From positions 62,001 to 126,000 of the forward strand of contig CAJYVI010000129.1 in NCBI GenBank assembly GCA_913778145.1: 64,000 nt of DNA, in the 5' to 3' direction. The stretch's first letter is position 1. Each line of letters starts with the position of its first letter. The notes beneath the pieces are model-generated. The model was given only the letters and a program-made list of their open reading frames with translations. It had not been told where the DNA came from and searched no databases. The stretch is from an uncultured Pseudocitrobacter sp. (lineage in GTDB: Bacteria > Pseudomonadota > Gammaproteobacteria > Enterobacterales > Enterobacteriaceae). Below are positions 37,007-46,347 of the stretch, in pieces. The translations under genes were made by a program, and so were the position numbers.

Positions 37007-38212
37007 TTAAGAGGCAAGTATTAAATTCGACTTTCCGAATTGACTTATATAATCCGCATACCACTGCATCATTTCCCTCCTTCCCTCCAGATACTGCACA
37101 TGGTTATATGTCCCACGTATCGCATTCTTATCCACATGCGCAAGTTGCGTTTCTATCCATGCTGAGTTAAAGCCTTTTTCATGAAGGATAGTACTCATCG
37201 TGTGGCGGAAACCATGCCCCGTCAGTCTTCCTTTATATCCTAATAGCTCAATCACCTGATTAACGCTCTCCTTTGAGATCGGCTTCGTTCGATCATTGCG
37301 TCCGACGAAAACCAGTGGGTATAGCCCCGTAATAGGCTTTAATGACTCAAAAAGTGAGACAACCTGATTCGACATCGGAACGATGTGTGGTCGTTTCATC
37401 TTCATCACTTCAGCAGGGATCTCCCATAGCTGCTTTTCAAAATTGATATCCTCCCAGCGGGCAAAACGTAATTCCTGAGTTCGTACCCCTGTAAGCATGA
37501 TGATTTGAGTCGCAGTCTTAGTAATAACGCTACCGGTGTACCCGGCAAGATCCCTAAGAAAGTGAGGGAGTTCTTCGGCAGTCAGGAATGGAAAATGTGT
37601 TTTCTTAGGTGTTGCGAGGGCTGTGGCGAGATCGGGTGTTGGATTGTATTCAGCGCGTCCGGTCACGATTGCATGACGGAATACTTCACCGCAGCGCTGT
37701 CTGACTTTACGCATCTTTTCTAATGCGCCACGTTTTTCCATCCGGCGAAGAGTTTCCAACAATTCCATGGGCTTAATTTCAGCTATGGGACGCTTACCGA
37801 TGTAGGGAAAAATATCCTTTTCAAAGGTATCAATAATTTCATCACGACAACGTAGCGACCAACGATCCGCTCTCAGTTGATGCCATTCCCGGGCAATAGC
37901 TTCGAAGGTATTTTCATAGTTAAGCTTTTGAGCGATTTTCTCTGCTTTTTTTAGCTCTCCGGGATCGCTTCCAGCAGATAGTAACTTTTTCGCAGCTTCA
38001 CGTTTTTCACGAGCTTGAGCGAGAGAAACCTCGGGATAAACGCCGAAAGCAAGGCGCTTTTCTTTACCCGCATAACGATACTTTAAACGCCAATAGCGTG
38101 AGCCGTTGGTGGTTACTTCAAGGTAGAGGCCTCCACCATCAGATAGCTTGTACGGCTTCTCTTTGGGCTTGGCTGTGTCGATTTGTCTGACTGTTAGCTT
38201 CATTGGAGGCAT
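37007..38212 (-). CDS. P4-family tyrosine integrase of the selC island
   Basis: A 401-residue site-specific recombinase. The N-terminal arm-binding domain (KLTVRQIDTAKPKEKPYKLS, LYLEV, YWRLKYRYAGKEKRLAFG) is the P4/CP4 type. Catalytic residues are visible: Arg in LTGVRTQELRFARW, His-x-x-Arg in GHGFRHTMST, and the Tyr in the final NAIRGTYNHVQYLEGRR region with LAHVDKN before it. It lies between the island cargo and the tRNA end, reading in the same direction as selC. Start at 38212 (MPPMKLTV), or 9 bases later at the second Met. It looks intact. Confidence 0.93.
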   Translation of the reverse strand: MPPMKLTVRQIDTAKPKEKPYKLSDGGGLYLEVTTNGSRYWRLKYRYAGKEKRLAFGVYPEVSLAQAREKREAAKKLLSAGSDPGELKKAEKIAQKLNYENTFEAIAREWHQLRADRWSLRCRDEIIDTFEKDIFPYIGKRPIAEIKPMELLETLRRMEKRGALEKMRKVRQRCGEVFRHAIVTGRAEYNPTPDLATALATPKKTHFPFLTAEELPHFLRDLAGYTGSVITKTATQIIMLTGVRTQELRFARWEDINFEKQLWEIPAEVMKMKRPHIVPMSNQVVSLFESLKPITGLYPLVFVGRNDRTKPISKESVNQVIELLGYKGRLTGHGFRHTMSTILHEKGFNSAWIETQLAHVDKNAIRGTYNHVQYLEGRREMMQWYADYISQFGKSNLILAS

Positions 38213-38232
38213 CTCAAAATGGGGCTATAAAT

Positions 38233-38255
38233 CATGCCCCCCATTATGCCCCCAG
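38233..38255. repeat. Paired TGCCCCC motif at the right island end
   Basis: CATGCCCCCCATTATGCCCCCA, the counterpart of 29624-29649, sits between the integrase start and selC. Candidate arm-type integrase sites. Confidence 0.55.
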
Positions 38256-38364
38256 AATGCACTTGATTCTGGTGGAGACAGTTGAACTCGGGAGAACATA
38301 ATTGGCAGTAATTGGGGGTGTTATAGGGGATTTACTTGAGACAGTGGAGTTCAGTAGAGGCAAA

Positions 38365-38387
38365 TTGGCGGAAGATCACAGGAGTCG
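38365..38387. repeat. Right attachment-site repeat inside selC
   Basis: TTGGCGGAAGATCACAGGAG followed by TCG: the 3' end of the selC gene. ATCACAGGAGTCG is repeated exactly at the far end of the island. Confidence 0.85.
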
Positions 38388-38460
38388 AACCTGCCCGGGG
38401 CCGCTGGCGGCCCCAACTGGATTTGAAGTCCAGCCACCTCACCGGAGATGACGATCTTCC
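38366..38460 (-). tRNA. selC: tRNA-Sec (UCA anticodon)
   Basis: A 95-base gene with the 8-bp acceptor stem (GGAAGATC / GATCTTCC), the anticodon loop CTTCAAA reading UGA, a long GC-rich variable arm (GGGGCCGC-CA-GCGGCCCC), the T loop GGTTCGACTCC and an encoded GCCA end. This is the selenocysteine tRNA. The island integrates at its 3' end and restores the complete gene. Confidence 0.97.
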
Positions 38461-38861
38461 GCGCCTCGATTGCTACATGGAGGCGGGGCGCATTATAGCT
38501 ACTTTCAGGCATTTACCACATCTTTTAATGCATCTTTTTGGGATTCATTTGGTACTTATCACCCGCGTGAATGTCCTGTTCAGGACAAAACCCCATAAAA
38601 TCCACGAGTTACACTTCGACACATTCTCTAGTCCTACCGCGATCACAGAAATCAAGAAACGTAATTTGATAACGAGATATCGGAATTCTCCTTGCCGATA
38701 AGATGGTTTACAAAAGCCGGAATTGGCGCCACCTGAGCACATTGTATTCAGCACGTAACTGGAACCCCGAAAAGGCATGGGCGAACTGGCGCGGGGCGCA
38801 ATCAACAAGAATTTGGACATGTACCCGAAGCAAAATCATTACAGAGTTAAGAGGACGAACT
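38461..38861. other. Region between selC and yicI; yicJ absent
   Basis: 401 bases. In K-12 the permease gene yicJ lies here, upstream of yicI; it is missing. The last 150 bases have coding-like composition (a frame reading [20 protein letters not shown] close to yicI) and may be a remnant, but I cannot assign it. The frame of yicI itself is open from 38703, yet the real start is at 38862. Confidence 0.55.
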
Positions 38862-41180
38862 ATGAAAATCAGTGATGGAAACTGGCTGATCCAACCGGGT
38901 CTCAATCTTATCCACCCCATCCAGGTGTTCGATGTCGAACAGCACGGTAATGAGATGGTGGTTTATGCTGCGCCGCGCGATGTGCGTGAGCGTACCTGGC
39001 AGCTGGATACCCCAATGTTTACGTTGCGCTTTTTTGCTCCACAGGAAGGCGTGGTCGGTGTGCGTATCGAACACTTCCAGGGAGCATTAAACAACGGCCC
39101 GCACTATCCGCTGAATGTTCTGAAGGACGTGAAAGTCGATATGCAGAACACCGCCGAATTTGCCGAGCTGAAAAGCGGCAACCTCAGTGTGCGCGTCACC
39201 AAAGGTGAGTTCTGGTCGCTCGATTTCCTGCGCAACGGCGTGCGAATTACCGGTTCTCAGGTGAAAAACAACGGTTACGTGCAGGACGGCAATACCGGTA
39301 AAAACTACTTGTTCGAGCGTCTGGACCTGGGCGTGGGTGAAACGGTGTATGGCCTGGGCGAGCGCTTTACCGCGCTGGTGCGTAACGGCCAGACGGTTGA
39401 TACCTGGAACCGCGACGGCGGCACCAGTACTGAGCAGTCGTATAAAAACATTCCGTTCTACATTACCAACCGCGGTTACGGCGTGCTGGTAAATCACCCG
39501 GAAAACGTCTCGTTCGAAATTGGATCAGAAAAAGTCTCGAAAGTGCAGTTCAGCGTGGAAGGCGAGTATCTGGAATATTTCGTGATCGACGGCCCGACAC
39601 CTAAAGATGTGCTCAATCGCTATACCCAGTTCACCGGTCGCCCGGCGCTGCCGCCAGCATGGTCTTTTGGCCTGTGGCTCACCACGTCGTTCACCACCAA
39701 CTACGACGAAGCAACCGTGAACAGCTTTATCGACGGTATGGCTGAACGCAACCTGCCGCTGCACGTTTTCCACTTCGACTGCTTCTGGATGAAAGCCTTC
39801 CAGTGGTGTGATTTTGAGTGGGATCCGGTGACCTTCCCGGACCCGAAAGGCATGATTCAGCGCCTGAAAGAGAAAGGGCTGAAGGTGTGCGTGTGGATTA
39901 ACCCGTACATCGGCCAAAAATCGCCGGTTTTCCAGGAACTGAAAGAGAAGGGATATCTGCTTAAACGCCCGGATGGGTCGATCTGGCAGTGGGATAAATG
40001 GCAGCCCGGCCTGGCAATTTACGACTTCACCAACCCGGATGCCTGCCAGTGGTACGCCGACAAGCTGAAAGGCCTGGTGGATATTGGCGTCGACTGCTTC
40101 AAAACGGACTTTGGCGAACGTATCCCGACGGATGTTCAGTGGTTCGACGGTTCCGATCCGCAGAAAATGCACAACCACTATGCCTTTATCTACAACGAAA
40201 TGGTGTGGAACGTGCTGAAAGAAACCGTGGGCGAGGAAGAGGCGGTGCTGTTCGCCCGTTCCGCCTCCGTGGGCGCGCAACAGTTCCCTGTTCACTGGGG
40301 CGGTGACTGCTACGCCAACTACGAATCCATGGCGGAAAGCCTGCGCGGCGGCCTGTCGATTGGTCTCTCCGGCTTCGGCTTCTGGAGCCACGATATCGGC
40401 GGCTTTGAAAACACCGCCCCGGCGGATGTCTACAAACGCTGGTGCGCATTCGGCCTCTTCTCAAGCCATAGCCGCCTGCACGGCAGCAAATCTTACCGTG
40501 TACCGTGGGCGTACGACGAAGAGTCCTGCGATGTGGTGCGTTTCTTCACCGAAATGAAGTGCCGCATGATGCCGTATCTCTATCGTCAGGCGGCGCTGGC
40601 GCACGAGCAGGGCACGCCGATGCTGCGCGCGATGATGCTGGAATTCCCGAACGACCCGGCATGCGACTACCTCGACCGCCAGTATATGCTTGGCGATGCC
40701 ATGATGGTGGCGCCGGTGTTCTCGGAAGTGGGCGATGTGCAGTTCTACCTGCCGGAAGGCCGCTGGACGCACCTGTGGCACAACGATGAAGTACAGGGCA
40801 GCCGCTGGCATAAACAGCAGCACGACTTCCTGAGCCTGCCGGTGTATGTCCGCGACAACACCCTGCTGGCATTGGGAAACAACAACCAGAAACCGAACTA
40901 CGCGTGGCATGAAGGTACCGAATTCCAGCTCTTCTGTCTGGATGATGGCCGTGAAGCTCTCTGCACCGTTCCGGCGGCGGATGGTTCAGCCGCATTCATC
41001 CTGAAAGCGGTGCGCGCGGGTAACACCATCACGGTGACCGGTGAAGGCAACGCGCGTGACTGGACGTTGTGCCTGCGTAACGTTGCGCATGTTGCTCAGG
41101 TTCAGGGCGGAACGGTATCTCAAAGTGAATGGGGTACGGTGATTACCGCCAGCGGAAATTCCCTCACGATCGCACTTTAA
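38862..41180 (+). CDS. yicI: Alpha-xylosidase YicI (GH31)
   Basis: A 772-residue glycoside hydrolase of exactly the length of E. coli YicI, which removes alpha-xylose from isoprimeverose-type ends of xyloglucan fragments. The start [20 protein letters not shown] is identical in type; the nucleophile block [12 protein letters not shown] (D416 in E. coli numbering) and the sugar-binding [12 protein letters not shown] segment are present. An AGAGTTAAGAGGACG leader precedes the ATG. Its usual partner permease YicJ is missing upstream, and a GH13 glucosidase and an SLC45-like permease follow downstream instead. Cytoplasmic. Confidence 0.96.
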   Translation: MKISDGNWLIQPGLNLIHPIQVFDVEQHGNEMVVYAAPRDVRERTWQLDTPMFTLRFFAPQEGVVGVRIEHFQGALNNGPHYPLNVLKDVKVDMQNTAEFAELKSGNLSVRVTKGEFWSLDFLRNGVRITGSQVKNNGYVQDGNTGKNYLFERLDLGVGETVYGLGERFTALVRNGQTVDTWNRDGGTSTEQSYKNIPFYITNRGYGVLVNHPENVSFEIGSEKVSKVQFSVEGEYLEYFVIDGPTPKDVLNRYTQFTGRPALPPAWSFGLWLTTSFTTNYDEATVNSFIDGMAERNLPLHVFHFDCFWMKAFQWCDFEWDPVTFPDPKGMIQRLKEKGLKVCVWINPYIGQKSPVFQELKEKGYLLKRPDGSIWQWDKWQPGLAIYDFTNPDACQWYADKLKGLVDIGVDCFKTDFGERIPTDVQWFDGSDPQKMHNHYAFIYNEMVWNVLKETVGEEEAVLFARSASVGAQQFPVHWGGDCYANYESMAESLRGGLSIGLSGFGFWSHDIGGFENTAPADVYKRWCAFGLFSSHSRLHGSKSYRVPWAYDEESCDVVRFFTEMKCRMMPYLYRQAALAHEQGTPMLRAMMLEFPNDPACDYLDRQYMLGDAMMVAPVFSEVGDVQFYLPEGRWTHLWHNDEVQGSRWHKQQHDFLSLPVYVRDNTLLALGNNNQKPNYAWHEGTEFQLFCLDDGREALCTVPAADGSAAFILKAVRAGNTITVTGEGNARDWTLCLRNVAHVAQVQGGTVSQSEWGTVITASGNSLTIAL

Positions 41181-41188
41181 TATCCTCA

Positions 41189-41220
41189 GCCTCTCTCATT
41201 TTTCGGGAGAGGCATTTTTT
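41189..41220 (+). terminator. Rho-independent terminator behind yicI
   Basis: GCCTCTC and GAGAGGC form a 7-bp stem, followed by ATTTTTT. It separates yicI from the next sugar genes. Confidence 0.85.
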
Positions 41221-41242
41221 CCTAAAACGCCAGACGTATATT

Positions 41243-41258
41243 TGAGACGGCTATCACG
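41243..41258. promoter_or_regulatory. CRP-like site upstream of the alpha-glucosidase gene
   Basis: TGAGA-CGGCTA-TCACG matches the CRP consensus TGTGA-N6-TCACA at 8 of 10 positions. It lies about 185 bases before the start codon. Confidence 0.4.
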
Positions 41259-41435
41259 TAATCTCATTATTTTACACTTTAGAGTTTTAATATCATGATG
41301 TTGCCTCCGGTGGTACTCATCATTAATAACTAAGGGTGAAAGGTATCCATAGAAATAACACTAATAAATAAAATATATCTTTCTGCCGGAAAAATAAACT
41401 TTTAGATATTAAACTTCTAATAAGGAGATTTTCCT

Positions 41436-43112
41436 ATGGCCGAGTGGTGGAGAAATGCTGTCATCTATCAAATTTATCCCGCAAGCTTTCAGGATTCAAA
41501 TAATGATGGAGTGGGTGATATTCCCGGCATTATAAGTCGTCTGGAGTACCTTAAAAAACTGGGTGTGGATATTATTTGGTTAAGCCCTGTTTACAAATCC
41601 CCACAGGTTGATAACGGTTATGATATTTCTGATTACCGTGATATTAACCCTACCTTCGGCACGATGGCCGATTTCGATGCCCTTCTGGAAAAGGCTCACG
41701 CGCTGGGTCTGAAAATAATGATGGATCTGGTTGTTAACCATACCTCCGATCAACACGCATGGTTTAAAGCCTCTGCTTCCGGGAAAGATAACCCTTACCG
41801 GGATTATTATATCTGGCGCGACGGTACGCAGGAGCAGCCGCCGAACAACTGGGGTTCTTTCTTTATGGGGCCTGGCTGGCAGTATGACTCCAGCACGGAG
41901 CAATGCTACCTGCATCTTTTTGCCAAAGAACAGCCTGATTTAAACTGGGAAAACCCGGCGGTACGTGCCGATGTGTACGACATGATGAACTGGTGGTTGG
42001 ATAAAGGCGTGGATGGCTTCCGTATGGATGTGATCAACTATATTTCCAAACCTGATGGCCTGCCGGATGCAGTACGTTCTCCCGATGCCAGCTACGCGAA
42101 CCCGGAACCGCTGGTTGCAAACGGGCCTAAAATTCATAGCTGGCTTCAGGAGATGAATCATGAAGTGTTGCGTAACCGCCGGGTAGTGACGGTGGGCGAA
42201 ACGCCTGGGGTAACGACCGAAGAAGCGGAGCGTTACGCCAGCCTCAAGGGTAACGAACTTAGCATGGTGTTCCAGTTCGAACATATGGCACTGGATACCA
42301 GTCCAAACCCGGTTCTGGGGCGCTGGGCAGAACGGAAAGCATCGCTGCGCGACCTGCGCGCCAACCTGAGTAAATGGCAAACCGCTCTGCACGGAAAAGC
42401 ATGGAACTCTCTGTACTGGAATAATCACGATCAACCACGCGTGGTTTCCCGCTTCGGCGACGACTCATCAGAAACCACCCGCGTACTTAGCGCGAAAATG
42501 CTGGCAACGCTGCTTCACATGCAGCAGGGCACGCCGTTTATTTATGAAGGGGAAGAGATTGGCATGACCAATGCCAATTTTACCCAACTGAGCGACTATG
42601 TGGATATCGATTCACTTAACGCATATCAGGAAATTGTCGTCGAGCAAAAATTACTGGATGACGCTACGATGTTACGCTGCCTGGCGAAGCACAGCCGTGA
42701 TAATGCCAGAACGCCAATGCAGTGGAGCGACGCAGTGAATGCCGGTTTCTCGGAAAATAAAACATGGGAGAAAGTTAACCCGAATTACCGTGATATTAAT
42801 GTTGAAAATGCGCTCAACGATCCGAACTCTATTTTTTATCATTATCAAAAACTCATTCACCTACGTCATACGTTACCGGTTATTACTGATGGAATGTATC
42901 AATTAGTTGAAGGGAATGAAGCTGACGACGAAATATACGCCTTTACGCGCAAAAATGCGGATACCACTCTGTTTGTCTTGCTTAATTACACCAACGACAC
43001 GCATACCCGCGATTACGCTATTCCGGCCGGTGCGAAACGGATAATCAGTAATTACGCGGATGACGAAGGGCAAACGCTGCGTCCTTATGAAGCCAAAGTT
43101 TATCAATTCTGA
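41436..43112 (+). CDS. GH13 alpha-glucosidase, probably alpha-1,6 specific
   Basis: A 558-residue cytoplasmic enzyme of the oligo-1,6-glucosidase/trehalulose hydrolase group. Catalytic residues: nucleophile D198 (GVDGFRMDVI), acid/base E255 (VTVGETPG) and transition-state D332 (WNNHDQPR). In this family a valine right after the nucleophile, as here (V199), goes with alpha-1,6 cleavage, while alanine or threonine goes with alpha-1,4. Isomaltose- or isomaltulose-like sugars are therefore likely substrates. AAGGAG precedes the start. The permease gene follows after 17 bases, so the two form an operon. Confidence 0.87.
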   Translation: MAEWWRNAVIYQIYPASFQDSNNDGVGDIPGIISRLEYLKKLGVDIIWLSPVYKSPQVDNGYDISDYRDINPTFGTMADFDALLEKAHALGLKIMMDLVVNHTSDQHAWFKASASGKDNPYRDYYIWRDGTQEQPPNNWGSFFMGPGWQYDSSTEQCYLHLFAKEQPDLNWENPAVRADVYDMMNWWLDKGVDGFRMDVINYISKPDGLPDAVRSPDASYANPEPLVANGPKIHSWLQEMNHEVLRNRRVVTVGETPGVTTEEAERYASLKGNELSMVFQFEHMALDTSPNPVLGRWAERKASLRDLRANLSKWQTALHGKAWNSLYWNNHDQPRVVSRFGDDSSETTRVLSAKMLATLLHMQQGTPFIYEGEEIGMTNANFTQLSDYVDIDSLNAYQEIVVEQKLLDDATMLRCLAKHSRDNARTPMQWSDAVNAGFSENKTWEKVNPNYRDINVENALNDPNSIFYHYQKLIHLRHTLPVITDGMYQLVEGNEADDEIYAFTRKNADTTLFVLLNYTNDTHTRDYAIPAGAKRIISNYADDEGQTLRPYEAKVYQF

Positions 43113-43129
43113 CACAGGGAAAGGTGAAG

Positions 43130-44491
43130 ATGAAAAACGAAATAAAAGAGGGCGACGATAAAACAACGCCTGCGCCCACAGGGCGATTGCCTAATTTGCC
43201 GATGAGCACCATCCTGGCGATGACCTTTGGTGCGATTGGCGTCAACATGGCGTTTACCCTTCAGGGTTCACAAATGAGCCGTATTACCCTGACAATTGGC
43301 GTTGATCCCGGCGACTTAGGTTTTTTCTTTCTGTTGCCGCCGCTGCTGGGCATGATCGTTCAGCCGTTGATTGGTAAGTATTCCGACCGCACCTGGACGC
43401 GCTTTGGCCGCCGTCTGCCCTATCTGCTGGTCGGCGCTCCGCTAACAGTCATTGTGATGGTTATGTTGCCCTTTACCGGCTCGCTGGGATTCGGTTTTGG
43501 TTCGGCAGCCGCTTTTGCCTACGCGGCCATTGCCATCGCGCTGATGGATCTCTTCAGCAACGTGTGTCTGGCGCCATTTCGCATGATTGCTGGCGATATG
43601 GTTAACAATGAGCAGAAGAACCTGGTGTGGTCGTGGCAACAGATATTCTGTTATGCGGGCGGGATTCTGGCGGCTTTGCTCCCTTTTCTGTTAACGCATC
43701 TGGGGGTAGCCAACACGGCGGAAAAAGGCTTTGTGCCTGATACTGTTATCTGGGCGTATCTGATTGGCGCACTGGTACTGCTGTTGACCAACTGTGTCAC
43801 CGTGTTCAAAGTCAAAGAATATGACCCGGCAACGTTCGCCCGTTACCATCAGATTGAGGAGCATCATCACAAAGAGAACAGTAGCCTTTGGGCGCTTATC
43901 AAAAAAGCGCCGCGTTCATTCTGGGAACTGGCAGTGGTTCAGCTTTTTAGCTGGATAGGGATTATGTACACCTGGACATACGCGACGGGGGCGATGGCGA
44001 CGAACATCTGGCATACCAGCGATCCCACCTCCGCAGGGTTCCAGGAGGCGGGTAACTGGTACGGTGTAATGACGGCGTTTTACAGTGTCGCCGCGTTACT
44101 CTGGGGGTTTGTTTACGCCAAAACGCGCGCGGATAAACGCAAATTCTGGTACGCCTTCGGGCTGTTTGCCGATGCTATCAGCATTATCATCGTTGCCACT
44201 ACCGACAGTCAGTGGGTGGCATTGTTTGCCTTTGCGCTTTACGGTATCGGTAATTTCACCATTAATACGCTGCCGTTCACCATTCTGACCTCATCGCTGC
44301 ATGGTAAGAATGAAGGCGCATATCTTGGGCTGTTTAATATCGTGGTTTGCGTGCCGCAAATCCTGGGTTCGTTACTCAGCTTCTGGCTGTTCCCATTACT
44401 GGGTAACAGCCAGTCAATGATGATGGTTATCGGCTTTGGCGCTATGCTGGTAAGCGCCGTGACGGTAGCGATTATTCACGAAGGGCGATAA
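43130..44491 (+). CDS. SLC45-like MFS sugar permease
   Basis: A 453-residue, 12-segment transporter. GKYSDRTWTRFGRRLPYLL (motif A with the RRLP ending typical of SLC45-like and bacterial maltose/sucrose-type permeases), the early GVNMAFTLQGSQMSRI segment and PFTILTSSLHGKNEGAYLGL support this family rather than the GPH family of YicJ. It probably imports the alpha-glucoside cleaved by the neighbouring GH13 enzyme, and thereby stands in place of yicJ. ATG 43130 has AAGG five bases upstream; an in-frame GTG at 43124 overlaps that site. Confidence 0.82.
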   Translation: MKNEIKEGDDKTTPAPTGRLPNLPMSTILAMTFGAIGVNMAFTLQGSQMSRITLTIGVDPGDLGFFFLLPPLLGMIVQPLIGKYSDRTWTRFGRRLPYLLVGAPLTVIVMVMLPFTGSLGFGFGSAAAFAYAAIAIALMDLFSNVCLAPFRMIAGDMVNNEQKNLVWSWQQIFCYAGGILAALLPFLLTHLGVANTAEKGFVPDTVIWAYLIGALVLLLTNCVTVFKVKEYDPATFARYHQIEEHHHKENSSLWALIKKAPRSFWELAVVQLFSWIGIMYTWTYATGAMATNIWHTSDPTSAGFQEAGNWYGVMTAFYSVAALLWGFVYAKTRADKRKFWYAFGLFADAISIIIVATTDSQWVALFAFALYGIGNFTINTLPFTILTSSLHGKNEGAYLGLFNIVVCVPQILGSLLSFWLFPLLGNSQSMMMVIGFGAMLVSAVTVAIIHEGR

Positions 44492-44497
44492 GCCATA

Positions 44498-44519
44498 GCG
44501 GCCCGGGTTAACGGGCCGC
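44498..44519. terminator. Bidirectional terminator between permease gene and yicH
   Basis: GCGGCCCG-GGTTAA-CGGGCCGC, a perfect 8-bp GC stem between two convergent genes (7 bases from each end). Confidence 0.8.
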
Positions 44520-44525
44520 CATATA

Positions 44526-46211
44526 TCACGGGGCGCTGTTCAAAACCCCACCCCGCATCGTCTGCGTCACCTGCTCCTTCGCCATGTTTACTGCGCTTAG
44601 CTGCCCGTTTACCGTTGGCTTGAGCGGTGCGTCAGCCTGCACCGCGCCGGTGGCGGTGAGTTGAAGGTCACCGTCGCCGCTGATGGGCAGCGCTGGCCAT
44701 CCCCAGGCTTGTAGCGTATTCAGCGGCACACCGCGGGCGTCGAGGCTGACGTTCACCTGCCGTTGCGGCAACTGAGAAACCGTAGCGGTGGCTTTGAGCA
44801 TACCTTTCTCGGTATACGCCGCAAGTTCGCTGATATTGACCGTCGAGGCGTTTGCTGACAGCGCGAGGCTCGGTCTGTTGACGTCCACGCGATTAAACGT
44901 CGCGGCAGCGGCGTTGAGTTGCGCATTTCCGCCCCATACGCCCCACAAGCGATTCTTCACCAGTTGCAGATTAGTGGCGCTGCCTTCCAGCGCCGTAATC
45001 TGCCACGGGAAAGCCGGGTCAATATCGATAACCAGGTTGCGGCTGGCGGTAAATTTTTTCAAAGTAACGCTATTGAGCCACTCCGGCAGCGCATCCATCC
45101 ATAACTGCTTCCAGTTATTCGACAACGTGTACTCCAGGCCGACAATCGACGCATCATCCAGCGTCAGTGCCTGCCCGTTGCGCAACCAGAAGCCGGACGT
45201 TCGCACCGTGCTGCCCTCCCAGCGGGTGGTGAACTGACGCAGGGCGATGCCCTGGTCTGAAAGCTCCCCATTAAAAATAGGGTCCAGCAGATGCAGCGAG
45301 CCATAGATAAATTCGCTGGCGTTCAGGGTAATTTTGCCGTCCGTACTTTGCCAGCCGCCCTGGCTTAGGGTCAGGTTGCGCACATTCATATCAAGGTCGG
45401 TTACCGCCCAGTCCGGCCCCTGTAAACGGGCATCCACGACCTCAAGGCGGCCAATTTGCAGCGACGGAACGGTGCTAAGCGGAGCGAAGAAATCGATCAG
45501 CGTTTTGTCGCTTTGCAGACGAATATCGTTCAGGCGCAGATTATCCACTACCCAACTTCCATCCGCGTTGCGGCGGGCATTTCCGGCCAGCGAGCCGCGC
45601 GCGACCTCCGCGCCAAGGCTGGTGAGCGTCACAATACCGTTATCAATATCCCCTTCAATAACCGCGTTGCTGGTGGGTACGCCATTGAGCGTCAGGGAAC
45701 CGGCATTCACCTGCAGATGTGTTTTCTTGCCCAGCACGTTGCCTGCTTCCGGCGTCCATGGCGCAATGCTGCCGTTAACCCGTTGCGCACTCAGTTCCCA
45801 GCCGGTTTCCGGGCTATTGAAGGCCATATTGTTGAGCTGCAGGCGATCGGCGGCGAAGGGAAGCGGCGCATTTGAGGGCGAGAGGTTTAACGTGCCGTCT
45901 TGCAGCAGGATGGTGTCAACGTGTAGCGGATCGGTCACCTGGCGGGTGCTCAGGCCGATATCGACGGCTTTAGCGACCAGCGTCGCGGGTTTGCCATCGC
46001 GCCCGAAGGTGACATTCCTGAACAGAATATGTGAGGGCGATGAAAAACGGTGATCCATCGCATCGAACGTCACCTGGTAATCGGTGTTCTCAGTAAGCCA
46101 CTGACTGACTTCACGCGCGCCCCAGCGGGTTTGCAGCAGGAAGTAGAAGGCGAGAATAACCAGCAGCAGTGCAACGAGGAGCCAGAGAATCAGCTTTCCA
46201 ATAAATTTCAT
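44526..46211 (-). CDS. yicH: AsmA-family membrane protein YicH
   Basis: A 561-residue protein anchored by one N-terminal helix (KFIGKLILWLLVALLLVILA); the rest is a long periplasmic, beta-rich domain of the AsmA/DUF748 type. Members are thought to help move lipids or shape the outer membrane; YicH itself is little studied. The start is placed at MKFIGKL (46211); the frame is open 8 codons further. The protein ends GVLNSAP. The place beside xanP is conserved with E. coli. Confidence 0.88.
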   Translation of the reverse strand: MKFIGKLILWLLVALLLVILAFYFLLQTRWGAREVSQWLTENTDYQVTFDAMDHRFSSPSHILFRNVTFGRDGKPATLVAKAVDIGLSTRQVTDPLHVDTILLQDGTLNLSPSNAPLPFAADRLQLNNMAFNSPETGWELSAQRVNGSIAPWTPEAGNVLGKKTHLQVNAGSLTLNGVPTSNAVIEGDIDNGIVTLTSLGAEVARGSLAGNARRNADGSWVVDNLRLNDIRLQSDKTLIDFFAPLSTVPSLQIGRLEVVDARLQGPDWAVTDLDMNVRNLTLSQGGWQSTDGKITLNASEFIYGSLHLLDPIFNGELSDQGIALRQFTTRWEGSTVRTSGFWLRNGQALTLDDASIVGLEYTLSNNWKQLWMDALPEWLNSVTLKKFTASRNLVIDIDPAFPWQITALEGSATNLQLVKNRLWGVWGGNAQLNAAAATFNRVDVNRPSLALSANASTVNISELAAYTEKGMLKATATVSQLPQRQVNVSLDARGVPLNTLQAWGWPALPISGDGDLQLTATGAVQADAPLKPTVNGQLSAVNMAKEQVTQTMRGGVLNSAP

Positions 46212-46313
46212 GATCTTCCATCCTGAGAAGGGCACATAAGGCAGTTATGCACGAATTATGCGCAATGCTCAAGGTAAGAACGGTGAAATTCAGTGTCAGC
46301 GTAGGGGGATAGC

Positions 46314-46339
46314 GCCGGATGACACAATAGCCATCCGGC
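46314..46339. terminator. Hairpin between xanP and yicH
   Basis: GCCGGATG-N10-CATCCGGC, a REP-like 8-bp stem just behind the xanP stop codon on the minus strand. Confidence 0.65.
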
Positions 46340-46347
46340 AAAGCGGA

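Larger units (their letters stand above)
29554..38387. mobile_element. 8.8-kb genomic island integrated in selC
   Basis: The island is bounded by direct repeats of the selC 3' end, carries a P4-type integrase beside the tRNA gene and is much lower in GC than the flanks. Cargo: a MisL-like autotransporter, two LuxR-type regulators, a small tryptophan-rich protein and gene remnants. selC is a classic island site (LEE and PAI I of E. coli, SPI-3 of Salmonella). No conjugation or replication genes are present, so it is integrative but not self-transmissible. Confidence 0.85.

Noticed and set aside
38703..38861. Upstream extension of the yicI reading frame (53 codons)
   Set aside because: YicI proteins start at MKISDGNW; the extension has no similarity, and using 38862 gives exactly 772 residues.
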